Assembly (NCBI RefSeq): GCF_030646015.1
Contig: NZ_JAUSLT010000194.1
Coordinates: 17,017 to 81,016, forward strand
From: Bradyrhizobium sp.
Lineage (GTDB): Bacteria > Pseudomonadota > Alphaproteobacteria > Rhizobiales > Xanthobacteraceae
Direction of reading: 5' to 3'
Length of the DNA stretch: 64,000 bases
Below the pieces are notes generated by a model, which had not been told where the DNA came from, made no database searches, and saw only the letters and a program-made list of their open reading frames with translations. Numbering within the stretch: the stretch's first letter is position 1; every line of letters starts with the position of its first letter. The translations under genes and the position numbers were made by a program. Shown here in pieces: positions 43,733 to 54,726 of the stretch.

Positions 43733-44863
43733 TCAGTTGGTCTCGGCGCCGGCCGGAGCCGCCGAGCCGGGCGAGGCGAGGATGCTGAGCGCGACTTCGC
43801 CGACCGGAAGCGGATCCGCCTTGCGGTCGGCACCGAGAGCCAGGTCCATGGTGAAGGCCCCGAGTTCGCACATCACCTGCGACGCGACGTCTCCGGCGCC
43901 GGTGAATTCGTGAGCAAAATATTCGAACTGGGAGCGCACCTGGCGCAGCGTCGCCCTTGGCACCAGCACGTCGGCTTCTCCGACCGGAAGGATTCGTTCG
44001 CCCGGCGGCATCACGCGTGACTGCGCCTCTGCTTCCGACCCGGGCATTGCGGGAGTCGAACGTCCGGCGTTGTCCTGGGGCTCATTGGTCTGGTTCTTGA
44101 GATCGGCAATGCGGTCGAACGCCGAGCGAATTTCGTCGCGTTTGGCCTCGAGGGCTGAAACCTTCGCTATCAGCGCGTCGCGCTCTCGCTCGGAGACCAG
44201 GCGAAGCGCCGCGAGTTCATCGCCGCTCACCTTGAGCCGGGCCGCCAAGTCGTGACGTTCGCCGGCAAAGCCGAGACGCAGCTCGGACAACGCCAGTTCA
44301 TGCGCCTTCGACTGTTCCGCCAGTTGCTGGCGAAGCTGGTCCAGCTCCTCGCCGCGCCGCTCGACCACCGCCGCGAACCCCGCACGCTCGCCGTCGAAGG
44401 CCGCGGCCAACGTCGCGCGCTCGCGTTCAAATTCCGCGCGAAGCTCAGCCAGCGCCTGCTGATGCGACTGCGATGCCGCGGCGAGCTGATTTCGTTCACG
44501 CTCCAGCTCACTCTGAAGCTCGGATACTTCGGTTTCCCGCGCCTGCAGCGTCGCCCTCAGCGCTTCGCGTTCCCCAAGCGTCGAGGATATGACATTGAGG
44601 TGCCCATCGAGGTCATGCTTGAGCGCTTCGCATTCGGCTTCCAGCGCGTCGGTATGCTCAGCGATGGTTTCGTACTTGTACCGCCAGAGCTGTTCTTCAT
44701 CCTGCGCCGCGGCCAGGCGGGCCGACAGGGTTTCGAGCCAAACGGCCGCATGGTGCAGAAAGTTCGCATTGTGCCCGACCGACATCATGTCGGCAAAGCG
44801 CCGGAGGAAATGCGCTGTCTCCGCGACATTGGGTGTTTCAGGCGTCATGGAGGTATCGGTCAT
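43733..44863 (-). CDS. Coiled-coil protein of unknown function
   Basis: A 376-residue protein. After a short N-terminal globular stretch (ETAHFLRRFADMMSVGHNANFLHHAAVWLE), residues about 50-260 are a long predicted coiled coil rich in E, R, A, L and Q heptads (for example ERERNQLAAASQSHQQALA). A 40-residue proline/polar linker then leads to a C-terminal piece containing VRSQFEYFAHEFTGAGDVASQVM. No signal peptide, membrane segment or enzyme motif is seen. ATG 44863 has AGGAAAG upstream. It stands between recQ and a UvrD-like helicase, but on the opposite strand, so no functional link is claimed. Confidence 0.72.
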   Translation of the reverse strand: MTDTSMTPETPNVAETAHFLRRFADMMSVGHNANFLHHAAVWLETLSARLAAAQDEEQLWRYKYETIAEHTDALEAECEALKHDLDGHLNVISSTLGEREALRATLQARETEVSELQSELERERNQLAAASQSHQQALAELRAEFERERATLAAAFDGERAGFAAVVERRGEELDQLRQQLAEQSKAHELALSELRLGFAGERHDLAARLKVSGDELAALRLVSERERDALIAKVSALEAKRDEIRSAFDRIADLKNQTNEPQDNAGRSTPAMPGSEAEAQSRVMPPGERILPVGEADVLVPRATLRQVRSQFEYFAHEFTGAGDVASQVMCELGAFTMDLALGADRKADPLPVGEVALSILASPGSAAPAGAETN

Positions 44864-45173
44864 GAAGCGTGCTTTCCTGAAGCGCCGGAGCGCCATCGCC
44901 AAAACTACGGGATCGCGCCCCCTGGACTTGATCGGGCGACCAGACCCGCGGGTGGTTCTCTAGATCGGCGGCGGCAGAAATAGGGCGTCGGCATCACATC
45001 GGTCAGTGTCTCTAGACGCGGATGTACGATTCGGCGAGGCCGATGGCGAAGGCGCAGCCTTCTCGACGATCGCCCGCGCGCTCGGGGGTTCCCCCGGACC
45101 TGGATCCTTGCCGCGCCATTGCGAACAAAGCGGGAATCAGTGACGGTCGAATCATCAGAAGGACGATTCGGAC
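44864..45173. other. Gap of about 310 bp with no gene
   Basis: This is the divergent region between the coiled-coil gene and the UvrD-like helicase. No convincing coding sequence, repeat or RNA was seen; it presumably holds both promoters. An AGAAGGA ribosome site is near its right edge, before the helicase GTG. Confidence 0.6.
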
Positions 45174-47246
45174 GTGCCAGTCGCGGCGAGCTACCTCGAA
45201 AGCCTCAATCCAGAGCAGCGCCGGGCCGTCGAGCACGGCGTTGTGCCCGGGCGTGACGGCGGGCCGGCTTCGCCCCTGCTGGTCATTGCCGGCGCCGGAT
45301 CCGGCAAGACCAACACGCTGGCGCACCGGGTCGCCCATCTGATCGTCAACGGCGCCGATCCCAGGCGAATTCTGCTGATGACGTTTTCGCGGCGCGCCGC
45401 CGCCGAAATGAGCAAACGCGTCGAGCGCATCGCCCGAAAGGTGCTGGGCGACAAGGCCGGCGTCATGACCGACGCGCTGCAATGGGCCGGCACCTTTCAC
45501 GGCATCGGCGCGCGGCTGCTGCGCGACTATTCGGATCAGATCGGGCTGGATCCCGCCTTCACCATCCATGATCGCGACGATTCCGCCGACCTGATCAACC
45601 TGATCCGGCACGAACTCGGATTCTCCAAAACCGCGAGCCGGTTTCCGACCAAGGGCACCTGTCTTTCGATCTACTCGCGATGCGTCAATGCCGAGGCGCC
45701 GATCGAGCAGGTGTTGGGCGGCTCATTCCCCTGGTGTTCTGGCTGGGCGGCCGAGCTGAAGGAATTATTCGCGGCCTATGTCGAAGCCAAGCAGAAGCAG
45801 AACGTGCTCGATTATGACGATCTCCTGCTCTACTGGGCGCAAACGATGAACGATGCCGGCCTTGCCGGCGATATCGGCGGCCGGTTCGACCACGTGCTGG
45901 TCGACGAGTACCAGGACACCAACCGGCTGCAATCCTCGATCCTGCTGGCGCTGAAGCCCGGTGGCCACGGGCTGACGGTGGTCGGTGACGACGCCCAGTC
46001 GATCTATTCGTTTCGCGCCGCCACCGTGCGCAACATTCTCGACTTCCCCGGCCAGTTCAGCCCGCCGGCCGACATCATCACGCTCGACCGCAATTATCGC
46101 TCGACCCAGACCATCCTCGCCGCCGCCAATGGCGTTATTGGCCTGGCCCGCGAACGCTTCACCAAGAACCTGTGGACCGACCGGACCTCTGATATCAAGC
46201 CCCAGCTGGTCAGCACCCGCGACGAAGCCGACCAGGCTCGCTGCATCGTCGAACGTGTGCTGGAGAACCGCGAATCCGGCACGCTCCTGAAACAGCAGGC
46301 CGTGCTGTTTCGAACCTCGAGCCATAGCGGGCCGCTGGAAATCGAACTGACCCGGCGCAACATCCCCTTCGTCAAGTTCGGCGGCCTGAAATTCCTCGAT
46401 GCCGCGCACATCAAGGACATGCTGGCGCTGTTGCGGTTCGTCGAAAACCCGCGCGACCGCGTCGCCGGCTTCCGGTTGATGCATTTGATCCCGGGCGTCG
46501 GACCCGCCTCGGCGCAGAAGGTTCTCGATATCATGGCCGCGAGCGCCGATCCGATCGCGGCGCTCGGGCTGGCGCCCGCCCCTCCCCGCGCCGGCGACGA
46601 CTGGACCAACTTCATCGGCGCCATCGTCGACATCAGCCGCTCCGGGTGGCCGGCCGACATCGAGCGCGCGCGGCTGTGGTATGAGCCGCATCTCGACCGC
46701 ATCCACGAGGATGCCGAGACCCGCCGCGCCGACCTGATTCAGCTCGAGCAGATCGCCAGCTTCTATCCGTCGCGCGAACGCTTCCTCACCGAGCTGACGC
46801 TCGATCCGCCCGACGCGACCAGCGACCAGGCCGGCGTGCCGCTGCTCGATGAGGACTATCTGATCCTCTCGACCATCCATTCCGCCAAGGGCCAGGAATG
46901 GAAATCGGTCTACGTGCTCAACGTGGTCGACGGCTGCATGCCGTCCGACCTCGGCGCCGGAACGAGCGCGGAGCTGGAGGAGGAGCGACGGCTGCTCTAT
47001 GTCGCGATGACCCGGGCCAAAGACGATCTGCATCTGATGGTGCCGCAGCGCTTCTTCACCCACGGCCAGAGCGCGCAGGGCGACCGCCACGTTTATGCGT
47101 CGCGGACGCGCTTCATTCCGGACCGGCTGCTGCCTCTGTTCGAAAAGACGGTCTGGCCAAAGGCGGCGACCGGAGCCGCGGCGCGTTCCGCCACTGGCGG
47201 TCCGCGCATCGACGTCGGCGCTCGAATGCGCGGCATGTGGCGCTGA
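45174..47246 (+). CDS. UvrD/Rep-family SF1 DNA helicase
   Basis: A 690-residue helicase. Walker A GAGSGKT is at 40-46, with LNPEQRRAVEHG as the Q motif. Motif Ia is LLMTFSRRAAAEM, motif II is VDEYQDTN, motif III GDDAQSIYSFRAA, motif IV LDRNYRS, motif V STIHSAKGQEW and motif VI LLYVAMTRAKDDL. It is shorter at the C-terminus than canonical UvrD and ends near GARMRGMWR, so it is best called UvrD-like. It starts with GTG at 45174 after an AGAAGGA site. It is convergent with the esterase gene, 15 bp away. Confidence 0.93.
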   Translation: MPVAASYLESLNPEQRRAVEHGVVPGRDGGPASPLLVIAGAGSGKTNTLAHRVAHLIVNGADPRRILLMTFSRRAAAEMSKRVERIARKVLGDKAGVMTDALQWAGTFHGIGARLLRDYSDQIGLDPAFTIHDRDDSADLINLIRHELGFSKTASRFPTKGTCLSIYSRCVNAEAPIEQVLGGSFPWCSGWAAELKELFAAYVEAKQKQNVLDYDDLLLYWAQTMNDAGLAGDIGGRFDHVLVDEYQDTNRLQSSILLALKPGGHGLTVVGDDAQSIYSFRAATVRNILDFPGQFSPPADIITLDRNYRSTQTILAAANGVIGLARERFTKNLWTDRTSDIKPQLVSTRDEADQARCIVERVLENRESGTLLKQQAVLFRTSSHSGPLEIELTRRNIPFVKFGGLKFLDAAHIKDMLALLRFVENPRDRVAGFRLMHLIPGVGPASAQKVLDIMAASADPIAALGLAPAPPRAGDDWTNFIGAIVDISRSGWPADIERARLWYEPHLDRIHEDAETRRADLIQLEQIASFYPSRERFLTELTLDPPDATSDQAGVPLLDEDYLILSTIHSAKGQEWKSVYVLNVVDGCMPSDLGAGTSAELEEERRLLYVAMTRAKDDLHLMVPQRFFTHGQSAQGDRHVYASRTRFIPDRLLPLFEKTVWPKAATGAAARSATGGPRIDVGARMRGMWR

Positions 47247-47261
47247 CGCAAAGTTTTTGGC

Positions 47262-48224
47262 CTACGCACCCCGTTCCAGCATGGCCCTGAAATCGGCGCG
47301 GGCGCGTTGCGCCTCGCTTCGCGCTGTTTCCGAGGCATCGCCGAGACCGAAATAGCCGTGGATCAGGCCTGGGCCATGATGATATTTCGTGGTGACGCCG
47401 GCGGCGGCCAGCGCATCGGCATAGGCCTTGCCCTCGTCGCGCAGGGGGTCGAACCACGCCGTGCACACGGTCGCGGGTGCTACCCCCGCAAGGCTTTTGG
47501 CGCGCAGCGGCGAAACCCGCCAATCCGCGCCATGCCCGGCGTCTTCGAGATAATGGCCGCAAAACCATTCCATTACCGCACGCGACAGGAAATAGCCTTC
47601 GGCGTTTTCCGCGCGGGAGGCAAAGCGCGCGTTCTCCGTTGTATCCGCGAAGCCTCCGGCGACGTCGGTGACGGGATAGACCAGCAGTTGCGCGGCAAGC
47701 CCGATCCCGGCATCGCGGCAGGCGATCGCGACCGTCGCCGCCAGATTGCCGCCGGCGCTGTCGCCGGCCACGCCGACGCGGGCGCTGTCTGCGCCGAACT
47801 CGGCGATGCGCGCGACCACGTCGCGCACGGCGGCGAAGGCGTCCTCGAACGCGCCGGGAAAGCGCGTTTCCGGCGGTCGTCGGTAATCCACCGAGACCAC
47901 CACGGCGCCGGTCTCGATCGCGAGCAGCCGGGCCTGCCGGTCATGGGTTTCGAGATCGCCGGCGACCCAGCCACCGCCGTGGAAAAACACCACGGTCGGG
48001 GCTTTCGCATCCGACATACGATAGACCCGCGCGGCAAGCGGCCCGGCCGGACCCTTCACTTCCGTATCGATGGCGCTCGCAACCGACGGCGGCGGAACCG
48101 CGGCGCGCGCAGCAGCGAGCGCGCGTAGCGCATCGCGGGCGCTTTGCGGCGTCATGGTCTCGGGATCACGCAGCGGCAGTTTTGGAATGATCTCGGCAAT
48201 GACGGGATCGAGCGGTGTGATCAT
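47262..48224 (-). CDS. Alpha/beta hydrolase, hormone-sensitive-lipase-type esterase
   Basis: A 320-residue esterase. The oxyanion motif HGGGW is at 82-86 and the nucleophile S156 is in GDSAGGN. The acid and histidine are probably in FDPLRDEG and GLIHGYFGL. This is the HSL (family IV) group acting on short-chain esters. ATG 48224 (ITPLDPVIAEI) fits family length. It is divergent from the Baeyer-Villiger monooxygenase at 48410. Monooxygenase plus esterase is a known pairing: the first makes an ester or lactone from a ketone and the second opens it. Confidence 0.9.
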   Translation of the reverse strand: MITPLDPVIAEIIPKLPLRDPETMTPQSARDALRALAAARAAVPPPSVASAIDTEVKGPAGPLAARVYRMSDAKAPTVVFFHGGGWVAGDLETHDRQARLLAIETGAVVVSVDYRRPPETRFPGAFEDAFAAVRDVVARIAEFGADSARVGVAGDSAGGNLAATVAIACRDAGIGLAAQLLVYPVTDVAGGFADTTENARFASRAENAEGYFLSRAVMEWFCGHYLEDAGHGADWRVSPLRAKSLAGVAPATVCTAWFDPLRDEGKAYADALAAAGVTTKYHHGPGLIHGYFGLGDASETARSEAQRARADFRAMLERGA

Positions 48225-48409
48225 GGTGCCTCCCGGAAAGAAGTTTTGCGGCAGCATAGGTTCCGTTAGCGGCCCCGGCAACGCGGCAGCCGTGTCTACC
48301 GCCGCATGGGAGGCCACCGAAAACGACGAATTGAAAAAGGTCGTGGAGAATGCTGGGGTAGCGCTTCGCAAGGTCGCAACAAGCGGCCGGCCGGGAGACG
48401 ACGCGCACC

Positions 48410-50161
<1,752 letters not shown>

Positions 50162-50215
50162 GAAGCGCGCCTCGTTGTTCGTGGCGAGAAACGGAACTCT
50201 CAACGCACGCCGCGT

Positions 50216-51190
50216 CTAATCTGCTCCTTTGGAATTGGTCAGACGCCCAACCCAATCCGAGAATGTATCGAGATCCATCATGCATGCTTCGTGCATCCCG
50301 TACCCGGCGAAATTGGCGACAAAGAAGCGGAGCTTGTAGCTCGTCGGTTCCTGAATCTGTTTGAGTATGTTCGAAAGTTCGCTGCTGCGCGGGTTAACGT
50401 TCGAAAGCAGGAATACGACTTCCGGTTTGTCTGTAAGAACGACCCCGCTATGTTTTTTGGCCCTGTTGAATCTGACGAGCCCCAGCCTATCGAGTTGATT
50501 GAACTGGTAGGCGATAATCTGGTTGAGGGAAGATCGAGTTCTCTCGTTGCTCAGGATATTATTCAGATCGGCGATATGGTCCGCAATTCCCGCCTTACCC
50601 ACGAAGGCGTCCGTACCATATTTCATTTCTATGAACACCGGCGCGCAGCTGGAGCTGTTCTGACGATCCTTACTCAACCATTTCAGGCCGAGCATATCCA
50701 GCCGCGCCTTCTTCACGGCGCCATCGTCGGATTTGACATCCGTATCATATTCAATGTCCGTAATGAAGTATTCGGTGGGGGCCGCAAGTTTCGAACGATT
50801 GTTTTCCCAAGCAACAAGCTGTTGAAATTCGCGTTCGAATTTTGCGCTCTGCTCTGTAAGATAAAAATTCATGATCTCCTTCAGTACGGGAATCGCGTTC
50901 AGCCATTCCTTGCAATGGTCGGAGGTCTCGATCGTCGGCGGCACCTTTGGAATGGAATAAGGAGCGCCGGGCTTGGCGTAATTGCTATCAAAACCAGCGA
51001 TATAGCTACATGAGCCGTTCCTGCGCGCGAGATGCAGAATGCGACCGCCACGATAGTAGATGTCGATCGAATCGTTCCGAAGTGCGAGCATCAGCGTGTC
51101 ATCGGAACGGACTCTCTCTTTAAGGCCTCGCAGTATTCCTGTTTCCTCTGTCAAATCGTTCAGAAACCCATCGGAAATTCTTCTCATCAT
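50216..51190 (-). CDS. PD-(D/E)XK-like protein, possible nuclease
   Basis: A 324-residue protein with no close family I can name. A PD-(D/E)XK-like core is suggested: IEYDTDVKSDD, then ARLDMLGLKW (aspartate), then VFIEMKYGTDAF (E-x-K), followed by GIADHIADL helices. Codon use is visibly less GC-rich than in the flanking genes. Two ATGs (51190, 51187) are possible. It lies 62 bp after the MBL-fold gene on the same strand, so co-transcription is likely. If the core is real it would be a DNA or RNA nuclease, perhaps of a defence or mobile cluster. I give that as a hypothesis. Confidence 0.5.
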   Translation of the reverse strand: MMRRISDGFLNDLTEETGILRGLKERVRSDDTLMLALRNDSIDIYYRGGRILHLARRNGSCSYIAGFDSNYAKPGAPYSIPKVPPTIETSDHCKEWLNAIPVLKEIMNFYLTEQSAKFEREFQQLVAWENNRSKLAAPTEYFITDIEYDTDVKSDDGAVKKARLDMLGLKWLSKDRQNSSSCAPVFIEMKYGTDAFVGKAGIADHIADLNNILSNERTRSSLNQIIAYQFNQLDRLGLVRFNRAKKHSGVVLTDKPEVVFLLSNVNPRSSELSNILKQIQEPTSYKLRFFVANFAGYGMHEACMMDLDTFSDWVGRLTNSKGAD

Positions 51191-51252
51191 CAGGCTCTTT
51201 CAGTTACTTGAACGATTTCCTATTTGCGGGAATAACAACGCAATCGGCGCGG

Positions 51253-52536
51253 TCAGAAACCCGTCGCATCGGCATCGCGACCGCCCACGTTTATCCACTC
51301 GCCATCTTCATGAATTGAAACATTCTCGAACAGCGTCGGAAACTTCTCCCGCTCGAATGTATGAATCGGAATCAGCCGTTTCGGCGATACCGCCGCGGCA
51401 AGCCGCTTCAAATCCCCCGGACTGGCGTGCCCCGAGGTATGAATGACCTCGAACGGCATTCCGCGACGTTCGCAGTCGGCTTTCAGCGCCGCCCCCGGAC
51501 TGCCGGCGCCGAGGTAACCGTCCCATTGCGACCAGAACACGCTGGCGCCCGCGAGCGCCCTGGCGCGATCGAGGTCGCGCATCATCCAGCCGCGAAACAG
51601 CATGACGGAGCGCGGCGCATGTTCCGCCAGCTGCTCGGGCCACAGGCGAAATCCCCGATAGCTACCCACGATCGACGCGATGTTCTTCTTCTTGAGCTGG
51701 ATCCGCTGGCTCTGCGGGATGAACACCGCCAGGTTCGACCATCCTGGAGCGGGCTTCGGGATGCTGTCCTTGTCGGTCGCCTTCAGAACCTCCGCCGCGT
51801 AGGCATCCACGATCAGCGTACGCCCCGTCCGCTTGGCGGCGCGATATACCGTGACCACCCTGTCGATGTTTTGCGCGGAGCAAGCCACCAGGGCCAAGCC
51901 GGCGGTGTCCCTGAAGCGATCAACGAAGATTTCTTCCAGGGCGGCTTCCGAGGGGAACGATTGGTCATCGGCCAGGCGCCCCAGGCTGGAGCCTTCCATC
52001 AGCATGGTATCGATGTTCGGGGGCGGATGATTGATGAGCGCCTCGAACAGGCCGCCCTTGCGGCCGTGCGCCCTGAGATCGCCGGAATAAAATATCCGCT
52101 TGCCGCCCGCCTCGACTTCCATGGCGTAGGCATCGAAGCCGGAGTGATCGACCAAACGCGGCGTGATGACGAAAGGACCAACCTGAAGCGGTTTGCCATG
52201 CTCGAGATATTGCGCCGCATTCAAGGCGACCGCGTCCGGCACAAAGTCGGCCGCCGCCCGGATGATGCGCTCCGTCGCCTTCCCCATAACCAAGGGAACC
52301 CGATTGCCTGCCTTGGGCACCAGCCCCCAATGGTCCCGGTGGCCATGCGAAAGCACGATGGCGAGAAGGCCTGGATCCTCTCCGCTCAACCCCTTGACGT
52401 CAGGAAGCGGCGTGGACACCAGATCCGGCGCATTCAGGGGCAGCCCGAGGTCGAGCAGAATTCGGTGACCCGCGCTTTCCACTTCGATGCATGTGCCACC
52501 AATTTCCCGCGTTCCGCGATGAATTCTTACTCGCAA
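51253..52536 (-). CDS. MBL-fold hydrolase, RNase J/CPSF-like exonuclease group
   Basis: A 427-residue metallo-beta-lactamase-fold protein. The metal-binding motif SHGHRDHWG is at 63-71, with more ligands in LVDHSGFD, YSGDLRAHGR and HTSGHASPGDL. The SGHAS segment and a middle beta-CASP-like insert place it near the RNase J/CPSF nuclease-like group rather than beta-lactamases. It is shorter than RNase J (about 550). The start is a TTG at 52536 with an AGGGA site upstream; no ATG fits. It is followed by the PD-(D/E)XK-like gene and is divergent from a metallophosphoesterase. RNA or DNA processing is inferred. Confidence 0.75.
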   Translation of the reverse strand: MRVRIHRGTREIGGTCIEVESAGHRILLDLGLPLNAPDLVSTPLPDVKGLSGEDPGLLAIVLSHGHRDHWGLVPKAGNRVPLVMGKATERIIRAAADFVPDAVALNAAQYLEHGKPLQVGPFVITPRLVDHSGFDAYAMEVEAGGKRIFYSGDLRAHGRKGGLFEALINHPPPNIDTMLMEGSSLGRLADDQSFPSEAALEEIFVDRFRDTAGLALVACSAQNIDRVVTVYRAAKRTGRTLIVDAYAAEVLKATDKDSIPKPAPGWSNLAVFIPQSQRIQLKKKNIASIVGSYRGFRLWPEQLAEHAPRSVMLFRGWMMRDLDRARALAGASVFWSQWDGYLGAGSPGAALKADCERRGMPFEVIHTSGHASPGDLKRLAAAVSPKRLIPIHTFEREKFPTLFENVSIHEDGEWINVGGRDADATGF

Positions 52537-52770
52537 TCAAAATCCCTAATTCCCTAGCGCCGAAAATCCCAATGCAGGCCGGAGGGTTGCCGCGACGATA
52601 TTGCTTGCCGATCGACACGACAAGCAGCGCTTTGGTCGGCTTCCGGATCAGCATAGATTCAAACGACGCCCGAGAAATTTACACGTTATGGAATATTCCG
52701 GAAAAATATTTATCTCGCATTCGGCTGACCGGTCGTGTCACTTGACCGGAATTCGTTACGGACTCGCTCG

Positions 52771-53475
52771 ATGGTCAATTCGGTTACAGTCGCCGTCGGC
52801 GACGTTCATGGTTGCTTTGACAAGCTGGAATCCGTCATTGCGGCATGCGACCTGTTGAGCGAGGGGGAAAAAGCACGTTTTGTCTTTCTTGGCGATTATA
52901 TCGACCGCGGACCGGACGCCAGGAGGGTGATCGACTTCCTGATTGAAAATCAGCTCCACGAGCCGTCCCGCTTCATTTGTCTGCGCGGCAATCACGAGGC
53001 GATGCTGATCGCCGCCGCCGACGCGGACCGCTCGGACCGAGATCTGATGGATTGGTGGGCAAATGGCGGCGAACAGACCCTCGACAGCTACGGCATCAGC
53101 GATCCCGGCGCACTCCCTGCCGATCATCTGGCGTGGATGAAAGCGCTTCCACTGACGTTTTCCGATCGCAAACGGCTTTACGTGCACGCGGGAGTCCGGC
53201 CCGGCGTTTCCGTCGCGGACCAGTCCGAGAAGGACCTGCTCTGGATACGCGAGCCATTCCTGTCGTGCGACGACGACTACGGCGCGATGGTGGTTCACGG
53301 ACACACCCCGACAAAGTCGGGATTGCCCGACCTGAGGTCCAATCGGCTGAATCTGGACACTGGAGCCTGTTTCGGCGGACCATTGACGGCCGCCCTCTTT
53401 ACGCCGGCACGGTTTGCACCGAGCCTGTATTGCAATAGCCGCGGCGATTTCTGGCAGCCGCGCCCTCACGGATGA
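52771..53475 (+). CDS. Metallophosphoesterase (PP1/ApaH-like phosphatase)
   Basis: A 234-residue calcineurin-like phosphoesterase. Metal and catalytic motifs are in order: GDVHG at 10-14, GDYIDRG at about 41-47, RGNHE, HAG in YVHAGVRPG, and GHTPT. It belongs to the bacterial PrpA/ApaH-type protein or dinucleotide phosphatases. ATG 52771 is preferred; an in-frame GTG at 52735 would add 12 residues. The 230-bp region upstream is AT-richer than average. It is divergent from the MBL nuclease-like gene. Confidence 0.88.
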   Translation: MVNSVTVAVGDVHGCFDKLESVIAACDLLSEGEKARFVFLGDYIDRGPDARRVIDFLIENQLHEPSRFICLRGNHEAMLIAAADADRSDRDLMDWWANGGEQTLDSYGISDPGALPADHLAWMKALPLTFSDRKRLYVHAGVRPGVSVADQSEKDLLWIREPFLSCDDDYGAMVVHGHTPTKSGLPDLRSNRLNLDTGACFGGPLTAALFTPARFAPSLYCNSRGDFWQPRPHG

Positions 53476-53532
53476 GACGGCGTGCCACCCGCAGCCCACC
53501 GGCGCGAAGACTGCCGCATCGCGGGCGAGGCC

Positions 53533-54525
53533 CTACTTCGCTTCGCTCGCCTTGATCCCCGAGCTTTCGACCAGCTTCGCCACCCGTGGCAGGTCGGAGG
53601 CGAACAGGCGGGCATGCGCTTCAGGCGTCAATTCGCTATCCGGGAATGGCAGGGTTCCGAGCTGCGTCAGCTTTTCCAGCAGGACCGGATCGGCCAGCGC
53701 CTTGCGCAGCGCCGCATTCAGCGTGCCGATGGCCTCCTTCGGCGTGCCCTTCGCGACATAGAGCCCATGCCACATCGTATAGCTGACCTCGGGCATGCCG
53801 AGCTCGGCGGTGGTCGGCACGTCCTTCAATTGCTCGAGCCGTTTCGGCGACGTAATGGCGATGCCGTGAAGCGTTCCGGCCTGAATCTGCGGCAGTGCGT
53901 TGGTCACCTGATCCCACAAAAGATCGATCTGCCCCGCCAGCAGATCGCCGATGGCCGGAGCTGACCCGCGATAGGCCACGACCGTCGGTTTGAAGCCGAG
54001 CACGTTGCCCATCATCACGGCGCACAAATGACTGTTCGTCCCGATACCGCCATGCGCGAAGTTCGCCTTGTCGCCCTGCGCCTTGATCCAGGCGACGAAA
54101 TCCTTCGGCTCCTTACCTGGAATCGTCTTGCGGCCGATCAGGACCATCGGAGCGTTGTTGACGAGGCCGACCGGCTCGAATGCAGTTTTGGTATCGTAGC
54201 GCAGGTTGGTGAACAGGCTGGGCGCCGCCAGCAGCGCGACGTGATTGATCAGGATCGTGGAGCCGTCAGGCGTCGATCGGGCAACACGGTCATTGGCCAG
54301 CGTGCTGCCGCCACCGATCACGTTCTCGATGATGATGGTCTGGCCGAGCGCGCCCGACATCCGCTCGCCGATCAGGCGTGCGACGGTATCCGTGCCGCCA
54401 CCGGCGGCGTAGGGGACCACCAGCGTCACGGTCCTGGAGGAGGATTGCGCGTGGGCCTGTGTCGCAAGCGCGGCAAGCAGGAGACCTGAACCCAACAGTG
54501 CGCGTCTGGAAATCCGATGGATCAC
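53533..54525 (-). CDS. Tripartite tricarboxylate transporter-type binding protein (Bug/TctC family)
   Basis: A 330-residue periplasmic binding protein. The N-terminus RISRRALLGSGLLLAAL is a signal with twin arginines, with cleavage near AHAQ. The mature part has VTLVVPYAAGGGTDTVARL and IIIENVIGGGS, the Bug-family ligand loops, then NFAHGGIGTNSH. Bug proteins are abundant in such genomes and often stand apart from TctA and TctB genes, as here. The ligand, a carboxylate or aromatic acid, is unknown. It is on the same strand as, and downstream of, an MFS gene. Confidence 0.9.
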   Translation of the reverse strand: MIHRISRRALLGSGLLLAALATQAHAQSSSRTVTLVVPYAAGGGTDTVARLIGERMSGALGQTIIIENVIGGGSTLANDRVARSTPDGSTILINHVALLAAPSLFTNLRYDTKTAFEPVGLVNNAPMVLIGRKTIPGKEPKDFVAWIKAQGDKANFAHGGIGTNSHLCAVMMGNVLGFKPTVVAYRGSAPAIGDLLAGQIDLLWDQVTNALPQIQAGTLHGIAITSPKRLEQLKDVPTTAELGMPEVSYTMWHGLYVAKGTPKEAIGTLNAALRKALADPVLLEKLTQLGTLPFPDSELTPEAHARLFASDLPRVAKLVESSGIKASEAK

Positions 54526-54726
54526 GGCGGCATCCTCCCCAAGGTCTTCTTTTTATTGCGCCGCATTTTTGCGGACGTTCGCTCGCTCGCGACGCCATAT
54601 CGCAGCAACCGCGTGTGGCATCACATGACTTCGGATCATGCTGATTGCACATCTGCAAATCAAGCATAAAGGTAGCGTAGCTCGCATCAGCGAAGAGACA
54701 TCCGCGCCCCTGTATCTTCCGACGAG

